From Xanthomonas sp. DAR 35659 (GTDB taxonomy: Bacteria > Pseudomonadota > Gammaproteobacteria > Xanthomonadales > Xanthomonadaceae), in contig NZ_CP162488.1 in NCBI RefSeq assembly GCF_041242975.1, positions 1,168,001-1,232,000 on the forward strand: a stretch of DNA of 64,000 nt. The letters run 5' to 3'. The position numbers and the translations under genes are program-made. Each line of letters starts with the position of its first letter. The stretch's first letter is position 1. The notes below the pieces were generated by a model. It ran no database searches and had not been told where the DNA came from. It saw only the letters and a program-made list of their open reading frames with translations. Below, piece by piece: positions 8,924 through 17,017 of this stretch.

Positions 8924-10939
8924 TTATTCGGCGTCCACCGGCGCTTCGCCCTCGGTGCGCACCAGCAATACCGGCACCCGCGAGGGCTGGTGCATGTCCT
9001 TGCGCGTGGGCAGTGCGTGCAGTGCCTCGGTGACCGCGTTGAGCGCCGGATCGGCGCCGCGCAGCGGGCGCCACAGGCCGATCAGGTTGAAGTGGCGTTC
9101 GTAGCGCAGGCTTTGCGCGCTGCCCAGCCATAGCGGCGCGTTGCCCGGTTGCAGCCGCGCCGGCGCCGGCCACAGGCGCAGCGCGTACAGTTCGCCGGGA
9201 CGCGGGCCGGGGCGCAGCATCAGCAGCGATTCCACCTGGGTGTCCAGCGTCGCCGGCAGCACTGGCACCTGTTCGGCCTGCGCCTTGTAGTCGAGCAGTT
9301 GCAGCGCCTGCTGCCAACCGGCCTGCGGCTGCACGCGCCAGCCGGCGGCTTCCAGTTGGCGCTGCAGCGGCGGCAGCGGCCCGGCCACCTGCAGGTCCAG
9401 CGGCCAGCGCTGGCTGTCGTCGAACTCATTGCGCCGCGACGGCAGCAGGCGCCATCCGTCCTGCCACCACGCGCTCGCGGCCAGATCCATGCGCACCGGC
9501 GGCGGCGGTTCGAACTTGGCCAGCTTGCGTTCCAGATCGCGCGGCGCATACCACAGCGCCGCGACGACGAAGCCGCCGTAGAACAGCCAGGCCAGCGGTT
9601 TCATCCAGAACGAGCGGTTGAAGCGGCGCCGATAGGCGATGCCCAGCACCAGCAGCCAGAAGATGCCGAACAGCATGCCGCCGACCACGTCGCTGAGCCA
9701 GTGCGCGCCCAGGTACAGGCGGGCGAAGCCGATCAGCGTCACCACCACGCCGGACAGCAGGTACGGCCACACTCGCGAGCGTCCGGGCAGCTCGCGCGCG
9801 ATCAGCACCGCGAAGAAGCCGAAGCTGATCGTGGCCATGGTCACCGCCACCGACGGGAAGCCGAAGCCGCTGCTGGCGGCCGGCGGGCGCACCACGTGCA
9901 CGGTGGTGCCGAGCAGCTTGGTCAGGGCCAGCCCGAAGGCCAGCGCCGCCAGCCAGTGCGCCGCGGCCATCCAGCGCCGGCGCCAGGCCAGGTAGCCCAG
10001 GCCGAGCGCGGTCGCCGGCGCCAGCACCTGCCAGTCGCCGAGCGAGGCCAGCGCGGTCATCGGGTAGTCGGCCAGCGGATTGCGCAGCGCCAGCATCAGG
10101 TCGTGCACGGCCAGGTCCAGCGACAACGGCTCGCCGTGGCCCACCACCACCATCAGCAGCGCGAACCAGCCCCAGCCCAGCGCCAGCAGCATCACCGCCA
10201 GCATCGCCAGCGGCACAGACTCGCGCCGCTGCGGATCGAACACCGCGATCGGGTAGCGGCCCAGCAGCGGGTGCCGGCGCGACCAGTCCAGGCCGCGCGC
10301 CAGCAACGCGTCCATGTGTCCGGCCGACCAGCGGTAGCCGTACAGCACGATCGCCCACACCAGCCCCAGCGCCACCACCAGCAGGCCCAGCACCAGGAAC
10401 AGGCGCCCGGCGACCGCGGCGACCGCGTCGTAGGCCTGGCCCAGCAGCCAGCCCGGACCGAGGAACAGCAGCGACCAGCTCACCGCGGCGAGGCCGCTGG
10501 CGAGGAAGTAGCGGCGCAGCGGCATCTTCAGCATGCCGGCCACGGCCGGCACGAACGGGCGGATCGCGCCGACGTAGCGCGCGACCAGGATGCTCTTGAA
10601 GGCATTGCGGCGGAACATCACTTCGCCGCGATCCAGCAGCTGCGGATAGCGCCGGAACGGCCAGTAGTTGCGCAACTGGTGGCCCCAGCGATGGCCGACC
10701 CAGTAACTGAGCGCATCGCCGGCCAGCGCGCCGAGGGCCGCGCTGATCACCGCGTACGGGCCGGAGATCTGGCCCAGGCCGATCAGCACGCCGATCGCGA
10801 ACAGCAACGGCAGCGCCGGCACGATGGTGCCCAGCACGATGACCGCATCGCAGAACGCGATCGCGAAAATGACCGCGCCGGCCAGGATGGGATGCGTTGC
10901 GACCCACTCCAGCGTGGCGTCGATCCATGGTGCATTCAT
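8924..10939 (-). CDS. DedA-PAP2-LssY three-domain membrane protein
   Basis: A 671-residue inner-membrane protein. Residues about 1-200 form a DedA/SNARE-associated domain (FCDAVIVLGTIVP, then VARYVGAIRPFVPAVAGM). Residues about 270-460 form a PAP2-type lipid phosphatase domain with KLLGTTVHVVRPP, GFPSVAVTMATI and a C-terminal RLYLGAHWLSDVVGG, in which the phosphatase histidine is visible. Residues about 480-671 are an LssY-like C-terminal domain. PAP2 members dephosphorylate undecaprenyl or phosphatidyl lipids; DedA proteins include undecaprenyl-phosphate flippases. The start at 10939 has no clear ribosome site but lies just after a TATACT box. Diverges from the kinase-like gene. Confidence 0.9.
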   Translation of the reverse strand: MNAPWIDATLEWVATHPILAGAVIFAIAFCDAVIVLGTIVPALPLLFAIGVLIGLGQISGPYAVISAALGALAGDALSYWVGHRWGHQLRNYWPFRRYPQLLDRGEVMFRRNAFKSILVARYVGAIRPFVPAVAGMLKMPLRRYFLASGLAAVSWSLLFLGPGWLLGQAYDAVAAVAGRLFLVLGLLVVALGLVWAIVLYGYRWSAGHMDALLARGLDWSRRHPLLGRYPIAVFDPQRRESVPLAMLAVMLLALGWGWFALLMVVVGHGEPLSLDLAVHDLMLALRNPLADYPMTALASLGDWQVLAPATALGLGYLAWRRRWMAAAHWLAALAFGLALTKLLGTTVHVVRPPAASSGFGFPSVAVTMATISFGFFAVLIARELPGRSRVWPYLLSGVVVTLIGFARLYLGAHWLSDVVGGMLFGIFWLLVLGIAYRRRFNRSFWMKPLAWLFYGGFVVAALWYAPRDLERKLAKFEPPPPVRMDLAASAWWQDGWRLLPSRRNEFDDSQRWPLDLQVAGPLPPLQRQLEAAGWRVQPQAGWQQALQLLDYKAQAEQVPVLPATLDTQVESLLMLRPGPRPGELYALRLWPAPARLQPGNAPLWLGSAQSLRYERHFNLIGLWRPLRGADPALNAVTEALHALPTRKDMHQPSRVPVLLVRTEGEAPVDAE

Positions 10940-10951
10940 GGGGGGAGTATA
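10940..10951 (-). promoter_or_regulatory. -10 box placing transcription start at the DedA ATG
   Basis: On the minus strand TATACT (10951-10946) is followed by six C and then the ATG at 10939. A start 7 nt after the -10 box would coincide with the A of ATG, implying a leaderless mRNA. No good -35 hexamer is seen. Confidence 0.5.
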
Positions 10952-10987
10952 AGTGGGCGAGCATGGCGTTCCGCTTAAACTGGGTGG

Positions 10988-11650
10988 ATGCCACGCGCGC
11001 CGGCCGCCTCCGCCCAGATCCTCAAGTCCGACAGCTTCGGTCGCATCCTGCTGGTGCGCGACGGCGCGGGCGTGTTCGTGCGCCGCGACCTGACCGCCGC
11101 GCCCTGGTGGCTGCGGCTGCCGGCCTGGTGGCTGGCGCGGCGCGAGGCGCGGGCATTGCGCCAGTTGGCCGGCATGGCCGCCACGCCGCAGTTGCGCGGC
11201 TGGGACGGCACCTTCCTGGACCGCAGCTACCTGGCCGGGGACGCGATGTACCAGCGCCCGCCGCGCGGCGACCTGGCCTATTTCCGCGCGGCGCGGCGCC
11301 TGCTGCAGCAGGTGCACCGGCGTGGCGTGGCGCACAACGACCTGGCCAAGGAGGCGAACTGGCTGGTGCTGGAGGACGGCGGGCCGGCACTGATCGACTT
11401 CCAACTGGCGGTGCGCGGCGCGCCGCGCTCGCGCTGGATGCGGCTGCTGGCGCGCGAGGACCTGCGCCACCTGCTCAAGCACAAGCGCATGTACTGCGCG
11501 CATGCCCTGACCCCGGTCGAACGGCGCCTGCTCAAGCGCCATTCCTGGGTGCGCGAGCTGTGGTTCGCCACCGGCAAGCCGGTGTACCGCTTCGTGACCC
11601 GGCGCGTGCTCAAGTGGGAGGACAACGAGGGGCAGGGGCCGAAGCCCTGA
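10988..11650 (+). CDS. Small kinase-fold protein (RIO/InaA-like)
   Basis: A 220-residue cytoplasmic protein with a reduced protein-kinase fold. The catalytic loop reads HRRGVAHNDLAKEANWLV, with the HxD...N pattern, and ALIDFQLA supplies the metal-binding aspartate in place of DFG. A glycine-rich loop is poorly defined near the N-terminus. Lipopolysaccharide core kinases and RIO-type kinases share these features; the substrate is unknown. It starts 49 bp from the divergent DedA-PAP2 gene, which might hint at a shared cell-envelope role; that link is only positional. Confidence 0.72.
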   Translation: MPRAPAASAQILKSDSFGRILLVRDGAGVFVRRDLTAAPWWLRLPAWWLARREARALRQLAGMAATPQLRGWDGTFLDRSYLAGDAMYQRPPRGDLAYFRAARRLLQQVHRRGVAHNDLAKEANWLVLEDGGPALIDFQLAVRGAPRSRWMRLLAREDLRHLLKHKRMYCAHALTPVERRLLKRHSWVRELWFATGKPVYRFVTRRVLKWEDNEGQGPKP

Positions 11651-11659
11651 GGGGTCGGG

Positions 11660-11776
11660 AGTGGGGAATCGGGAATGGGGAATGGGAAGAGCGAACTGCG
11701 GTGGCGGTTGGTGCGTCGGCTCGCGGCGGGGAGGCGCTAAGCTGTTCCTATTCCCGATTCTCCATTCCCCATTCCC
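11660..11776. repeat. G-rich/C-rich inverted repeat before the SDR start
   Basis: A G-rich run (GGGGAATCGGGAATGGGG, from 11663) is mirrored by a C-rich run (CCATTCCCCATTCCC, ending 11776) that ends right at the ATG of the next gene. Two relatives flank rpiA at 42.2 and 43.0 kb. Confidence 0.75.
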
Positions 11777-12592
11777 ATGACCTTACAAGGCAAAACCCTC
11801 CTCATCACCGGCGCCTCGCGCGGCATCGGGCTGGCGATCGCGCTGCGTGCGGCGCGCGACGGCGCCAATGTGGCGATCGCGGCCAAGTCGGCGGTGCCCA
11901 ACCCAAAGTTGCCCGGCACCATCCACAGCGCGGCGGCCGCGGTCGAGGCGGCCGGCGGGCGCGCGCTGGCGCTGAAATGCGACATCCGCGAGGAGGAGCA
12001 GGTGCGCGCGGCGGTGGCGGCGACGGTCGCCGCCTTCGGCGGCATCGACATCCTGGTCAACAACGCCAGCGCGATCTGGCTGCGCGGCGCGCTGGACACG
12101 CCGATGAAGCGCTTCGACCTGATGCAGCAGGTCAATGCGCGCGGCAGCTTCCTGTGCGCGCAGGCCTGCCTGCCGCATCTGCTGCGCAGCGCCAACCCGC
12201 ACATCCTGACCCTGGCGCCGCCGCCGTCGCTGGATCCGAAATGGTGGGCGCCGCATACCGGCTACACCCTGGCGAAGATGGGCATGAGCTTCGTCACCCT
12301 GGGCCTGGCCGGCGAGTTCGGCCCGCAGGGCGTGGCGGTCAACGCGCTGTGGCCGCGCACGCTGATCGCCACCGAAGCGCTGAACATGATTCCCGGTGTC
12401 GCTGCGGGCAACGGCCGGCGTCCGGAGATCATGGCCGATGCGGCGCATGCGGTGCTGACGCGCACCGCGGCCGGGTTCCATGGCCAGTTCCTGATCGACG
12501 ACGAGGTGCTGGCCGCCGCCGGCGTGACCGACCTGTCCGGCTACGCGCTGGATCCGTCGCAGCCATTGCTGCCGGATCTGTTCCTGGATTGA
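11777..12592 (+). CDS. HSDL2-like short-chain dehydrogenase
   Basis: A 271-residue NAD(P)-dependent SDR. The cofactor motif TGASRGIG is at 11-18, VNNASA near 94-99 and the catalytic YTLAK at 163-167. The pattern LTLAPPPSLDPKWWAPHTGY resembles the HSDL2 subgroup, where the usual text is SPP; here alanine 147 replaces that serine, though serine 151 is close by. The substrate is unknown; relatives act on lipids or on hydroxyacyl chains. The C-rich repeat ends at the start codon, so translation may use no classical ribosome site. Single-gene unit. Confidence 0.85.
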   Translation: MTLQGKTLLITGASRGIGLAIALRAARDGANVAIAAKSAVPNPKLPGTIHSAAAAVEAAGGRALALKCDIREEEQVRAAVAATVAAFGGIDILVNNASAIWLRGALDTPMKRFDLMQQVNARGSFLCAQACLPHLLRSANPHILTLAPPPSLDPKWWAPHTGYTLAKMGMSFVTLGLAGEFGPQGVAVNALWPRTLIATEALNMIPGVAAGNGRRPEIMADAAHAVLTRTAAGFHGQFLIDDEVLAAAGVTDLSGYALDPSQPLLPDLFLD

Positions 12593-12980
12593 GTGGCGTT
12601 GCGCGCGCGTGCGCGCTGGCGCGGCGGGGTGGGCACAGGGGCGTTGTGGCCGCGCCGTGCGATGCGATGCGTCCAGAGAGGCTGGCGACCCTGTAGGAGG
12701 GGCTTCAGCCCCGACCGGCATTGTCCGCGGCCAGCAAGCGTCCCGCGTCGTCTACAAGACCGGAGTCGCTCCGTAGAGAACTCCGGAAATGGACGTGCGG
12801 CCTGCTCGCCGGGCGAACGAAGGGGGCGGACTTCAGTCCCGACGCCGGCCGGTCGCGATACACCCACCGCTCGTGCATGGGAATGCGGTGGGCGCGATGG
12901 TGCGCCGTGGCACGGCGGCGAGCGGGCCTTGGGCGATCGGCGCCGCGCACATCCGTAGCGCGCCATTCCACGGCTTTGTC
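12593..12980. other. Intergenic gap with a palindrome arm
   Basis: 388 bp between convergent genes. One clear copy of the GTAGGAGGGGCTTCAGCCCC arm lies at 12692-12715, and a shorter ACTTCAGTCCCGAC relative lies near 12830 in the same orientation. Open frames here overlap each other and look random. No gene is supported. Confidence 0.6.
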
Positions 12981-14216
12981 TCATGGCTGCACACGCACGC
13001 CGAGATGGTTGGCGACCGGGCGTTCGCGGCCGGGGATGCCGGTGTGGATGCTGCTGTTGAGCACGCGCACCTGGCCGTCCACGCGCGCGGCCATGGTGCT
13101 GGAGCCGCCGCCGTCGAGATTGATCGCGCTGCTGGCGCCGAGCTGCTCGAAGACCGCGCTTAATTCGTCCAGGGTCATGCCTTCGCTGTAGTGCGGCTGG
13201 CGACCGTCCACCACCACCAGCCACAGCGTCTGCCGCTTCGCGTCCAGGCCCAGTGCGGTGCGCGGCTCGCGTGCGTCGTAGTACGCCGCGCGGCTGGACT
13301 CGCGCGGCTGACGCCTGCCGTCGAGCAGCAGCACCGGGCCGGCGCCGATGCCGACGCGGCTGCCACGCGGGCAACCGCCGCGGCCGCGGACGATGTGCGC
13401 GCCGTGGCGGCCGGCGCAGAAGGCGCCGTTCACGCGCGCGTCTTCGGTCGCGCTGTCCGAGTCGAGGCGGCCGTCGCTGAGCGCCAGGCCTTCGGCAGTG
13501 ACGCCGCTGCCGGCCAACGGCACGAAGGGCCTGTCGAGCAGGTGACCGCCGTCGAACGGCAGGAAGTAGTCGGCATTGATCGCCAGCGCCAGGCCGTGCT
13601 CGCGGACGAAGGTGCTGGTCGGCGTGGCGACGAATTCCTTGCCGCCGCTGCGCTCGCCAGGGGTGCCGACCAGTTCCAGCCCGGGCGTGCGCAGGTCGAT
13701 CTGCGCGATATGCAGCATGGCCGGCACCGGCGTGCCGCGCGCCTCATGCCAATAGCGCACGCCCGGCGCCAGTGGGATCGGGGCGCTGCTGCCGTGCGGA
13801 CGCTGCAGCTGCGGCTCGATCGCCACGCGCGCGCCGGCGTCGGCCGCCTGCACCGCGGCCAGGACCGCATCGAGGCGTCGCGGCGGCGTGCGCAGCAGCA
13901 GGCGGCGCTGCGGTGCGACCCGCAGCAATTGCGTCAGGTCCGCGCAGCGCGCGCCGTCGCAGCGTGCGTCGAAGCCGGCGCGTGCCGGTCCGGTCTCGGC
14001 GTCGGCGACCTGCAGGACGATGCGTGCACCATCGCCCGCGCGGCAGTCGTGCATCGCCTTCATCACGTCGTCGTCGAATGCGCCCCAGCAATCGGCACCG
14101 AGGACGGTTTCGATCGGCACGAAAGTCGGCGCGGCCGGCGCCGGTTCGGCCGCGTGGGTCGAGGCGGCGAGCAGCGCCGCGCCGAGGGGCAACAGCCAGC
14201 GCAATTCAGAACGCAT
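12981..14216 (-). CDS. Exported phosphodiester glycosidase (NAGPA-type)
   Basis: A 411-residue protein with signal peptide (residues 1-22, WLLPLGAALLAASTHA). The C-terminal two thirds carry NAGPA-domain motifs: LALAINADYFLPFDGG, RTALGLDAKRQTLWLVVVDG, and SSAINLDGGGSSTM near the end. In the eukaryotic relative this fold removes GlcNAc from a phosphodiester; bacterial members are predicted to cleave sugar phosphodiesters in the periplasm. The N-terminal 150 residues are a separate unrecognised domain. Its ATG overlaps the end of the upstream TonB receptor by 11 bp, so the two are one operon and the receptor may import its substrate or product. Confidence 0.85.
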   Translation of the reverse strand: MRSELRWLLPLGAALLAASTHAAEPAPAAPTFVPIETVLGADCWGAFDDDVMKAMHDCRAGDGARIVLQVADAETGPARAGFDARCDGARCADLTQLLRVAPQRRLLLRTPPRRLDAVLAAVQAADAGARVAIEPQLQRPHGSSAPIPLAPGVRYWHEARGTPVPAMLHIAQIDLRTPGLELVGTPGERSGGKEFVATPTSTFVREHGLALAINADYFLPFDGGHLLDRPFVPLAGSGVTAEGLALSDGRLDSDSATEDARVNGAFCAGRHGAHIVRGRGGCPRGSRVGIGAGPVLLLDGRRQPRESSRAAYYDAREPRTALGLDAKRQTLWLVVVDGRQPHYSEGMTLDELSAVFEQLGASSAINLDGGGSSTMAARVDGQVRVLNSSIHTGIPGRERPVANHLGVRVQP

Positions 14217-16911
14217 AGTCCACTCCGAAGTAGTAGGCGCGGCCGTTGTCCAACTGCTCGCGCAGCAACGCCTGGTCCACGCCGATCATGCGCGAGAGCT
14301 TGGCGTCGGTGAGGTTCTTGCCCTGTACGGTGACGCGCAGGTGCTCGCCGATGCGGTAGGCCAGCTGCAGGTCGTAGGTGGTGATCGCGTCGTAGTAGCG
14401 GTCGTTGACCGGGGTGTCGGTGGCGAAGGCGATCAGCTGCTTGTCGGTGTAGTTGCCGCTCAGGCGCGCGCTGAACCGTCCCAGGTCGTACAGCAGCGAG
14501 GCGTTGGCGGTGCGCTTGGGCGACTCCATGAGCGCCGGCAGCGAACGCAGGCTGCCATCGGCCATCTGCACGTCGGCGGTGCGCGCGTCGAGCATGGTCA
14601 CGTTGAACATGCCGCCGAAGTGCGCCAGCGCCGTGGGCAGGAAGTCGAAGTGGGTGTCGATCGCGGTGAACTCCACGCCGCGCACGCGCGCGTCGCTGGC
14701 GTTGACCGCCTGGGTCGTGGTGACCTGGTAGGTACCGATCAATCCGCCCGGATTGGTTTGGGTCTCGGTCGAAGTCAGACGCACGATCTCGTCGCGGATG
14801 CGCTTCTGGAACAGACCCAGCGAGACCTGCGCGTCGCGATCCGGATACCACTCCAGCGACAGGTCGAGATTGTCGGCGCGGCGCGGACGCAGCGCCGGAT
14901 TGCCGATGCTGCGCGAGAGGGTGAACGCGGTGGCGCTGACCGTGGGCGTGCTGTTCTGGCCCAGGTCGGCATAGGTCGGCTGGCCGAGCGTGCGGCTGCC
15001 GGCCAGGCGCAGTTTCAGCGTCGGCGCGATGTCCCAGCCGACGTTCGCCGACGGCAGCAGGAACTGCATGCTGCTGTCGCTGCGCTGGCCGACGTAGTTG
15101 CTGGTGCTGTTCAGCGGTTGCGGCACCGGGCTGACCACCGAGCGCCGCAGGGTCTCGTTGCGCAGTCCGAACGCCAGCTGGGTGACGCTGCCGTGCCAGG
15201 TGCCCATCAGGTAGGCGGCGCCGCCGTGCTCGGCGATGGAGAAGTCGCTGAGCGTGCTGTTGCGCAGGTTGCTCGCGGCCAGCGCATAGCGGCTCGGATT
15301 GGCGGCGAAGAAGGCCGCGACCTTGGCCGGGTCGATCAGCAGCATGCAGCTGAAGTCGGCGTACGGACACACCTGCGTCGGATCGCGGCCGACATCGGCC
15401 AGGCTGACCTTGCCGGTCGGGGTGTAGCGCACTTCGTCCAGGTTGTAGCGCTGGTCCAGGCTACGGTACTGCAGGCCGGTGCGCAGGCCCCAGCCGAGCG
15501 CATCGGCGTTGGCGTTCTGGCTGTAGTCCAGTTTCAGCGTGGTGGTGTCGGTGCTGCTGTTCTCCACGCGGTTGAAGAAGTACGACTGCTGGTAGTTGGC
15601 GGCGTTGCCGTAGTAGCCGGGATTGTTCAGCGTCAGCAGCGGGCGCGCGTCGGGGCGCACCGTGTAGCCGAAGCCCAACTGCGGCGAGGCGGCGCCGACG
15701 AACACGTCCTCGCGCGTGTCCTGGCGGTAGCTGCCGCGCGCGCGGTTGACCAGGAAGTCCAGGTGCCCGGTGGGGTTGCTGATGTAGCGGCCGTCGAACT
15801 GGGCATAGCGCAGTTCGCGGTTCTGCTCGAATGCATCGGCGTCCACCTGCGCGTTGCCCTGTGCGTAGCTGCCGGTGGTGGCCGAGGCCACGGTGGCGTT
15901 GCCGCTGCGGTTGATGAACTGCGCGCGGCGCTGCTCGTCGTTGTCGTGCTCGAAGCGCCCGGCGCTGAGGTTCATCGACAGCGAATCCATATCGTCGTAC
16001 TGCAGCTTGCCGAACACGCTACGGCGCTGGCGGATGTTGTCGTAGATCAGCGGGCGGAAGCGGTCGGGCGCCAGCGCCATGCCGGTGGTGTCCTGGTTCG
16101 GGGTCAGGGCCTGGCGCACGCCGTTGCGGTAATAGCTGTAGCTGTCGATCGCGGTGTCCAGCGACGAGGAGTCGCGGCGGAAGTAATCGGCTGACAGCAC
16201 CACGCCGAAGCGGCCATCGGCGCCGAAGGTGTTGCTCAGCGTGCCCTGCACCTGGCCGGACGGGCCGGAATCGTGCAGGTAGCGTTGGTTCTCCCAGTCG
16301 GCCAGGTTGGCGCGGACCGCGGCGAACGGACCGGGGCTGTCGAAGGCGCTGCGCGTGCGCAGCGCGGCCACGCCGCCGATCGCGTTGGCGTCCATGTCGG
16401 CGCGAAACGACTTGTAGATGTCGACCTGCTGCGCCAGCGAGGCCGGGATCACGTCCAGCGACTGGATGCGGCGGCTGGTCTCGGTCGAGGGCAGGGCGAC
16501 GCCGTCGATCAGCACCGCGTTGTAGTCGGGATTGAATCCGCGCAGGCTCATGAACTGCGCTTCGCCGCGGCCGTTGTTGATCACCATCGATACGCCGGGC
16601 ACGCGCTGCAGCGCTTCGCCCAGTCCGAAGTCCGGGATCGAGCCGACGTCGTCGGCGGAGACGCCGTCGGAGATCACCTCGGCTTCGCGCTTGGCGCCGA
16701 TCGCCTGGCGGATCGACAACTGCTGGCCGCTGACGGTGATGGTGTCCAGCAGGGTCGGATCGGCCGCCGGCGCGCTGTTTGCAACGTCGGTGTCGGCGGC
16801 GGCGGGGCTGGCCGCGGCGTGGGCCGCGGTCGCGGCGCTCAGCGCCAAGGCCAGCATGGAACGGCGGAGTGGGCTGCCGGAGCGGCGACAGCGGTTGGAC
16901 GGACGGTGCAT
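14206..16911 (-). CDS. TonB-dependent receptor of a putative glycan operon
   Basis: A 901-residue outer-membrane transporter. Signal peptide about 1-33 (SMLALALSAATAAHAA); TonB-box-like DTITVSG near residues 47-53; plug domain with VPGVSMVINNGRGEAQFMSLRGF; then a 22-strand barrel type sequence ending in the terminal aromatic GVDYAF. The ATG at 16911 has GGGGGA upstream; the much longer open frame continues across the promoter and was rejected. It reads away from a ROK regulator and into the phosphodiester glycosidase, so the likely cargo is a sugar or glycan. Cargo identity cannot be read from the sequence. Confidence 0.93.
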   Translation of the reverse strand: MHRPSNRCRRSGSPLRRSMLALALSAATAAHAAASPAAADTDVANSAPAADPTLLDTITVSGQQLSIRQAIGAKREAEVISDGVSADDVGSIPDFGLGEALQRVPGVSMVINNGRGEAQFMSLRGFNPDYNAVLIDGVALPSTETSRRIQSLDVIPASLAQQVDIYKSFRADMDANAIGGVAALRTRSAFDSPGPFAAVRANLADWENQRYLHDSGPSGQVQGTLSNTFGADGRFGVVLSADYFRRDSSSLDTAIDSYSYYRNGVRQALTPNQDTTGMALAPDRFRPLIYDNIRQRRSVFGKLQYDDMDSLSMNLSAGRFEHDNDEQRRAQFINRSGNATVASATTGSYAQGNAQVDADAFEQNRELRYAQFDGRYISNPTGHLDFLVNRARGSYRQDTREDVFVGAASPQLGFGYTVRPDARPLLTLNNPGYYGNAANYQQSYFFNRVENSSTDTTTLKLDYSQNANADALGWGLRTGLQYRSLDQRYNLDEVRYTPTGKVSLADVGRDPTQVCPYADFSCMLLIDPAKVAAFFAANPSRYALAASNLRNSTLSDFSIAEHGGAAYLMGTWHGSVTQLAFGLRNETLRRSVVSPVPQPLNSTSNYVGQRSDSSMQFLLPSANVGWDIAPTLKLRLAGSRTLGQPTYADLGQNSTPTVSATAFTLSRSIGNPALRPRRADNLDLSLEWYPDRDAQVSLGLFQKRIRDEIVRLTSTETQTNPGGLIGTYQVTTTQAVNASDARVRGVEFTAIDTHFDFLPTALAHFGGMFNVTMLDARTADVQMADGSLRSLPALMESPKRTANASLLYDLGRFSARLSGNYTDKQLIAFATDTPVNDRYYDAITTYDLQLAYRIGEHLRVTVQGKNLTDAKLSRMIGVDQALLREQLDNGRAYYFGVDYAF

Positions 16912-16934
16912 CTGGATCCCCCGGGGTGCGTGAG

Positions 16935-16980
16935 TCTGGCAATTTACTAACTCAACGTGAATTAAATATTTCACCCGCGC
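16935..16980. promoter_or_regulatory. AT-rich divergent promoter/operator
   Basis: Between the TonB receptor and the ROK gene the sequence turns AT-rich: CAATTTACTAACTC, then TGAATTAAATATTTCA at 16958-16973 with matching TGAA/TTCA ends. It stands out in this GC-rich window and is the best candidate for a ROK-regulated operator serving both genes. Confidence 0.5.
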
Positions 16981-17017
16981 CCGGTATGCTTTCCGTGCCT
17001 TCCGCCACGCCGCTCTC

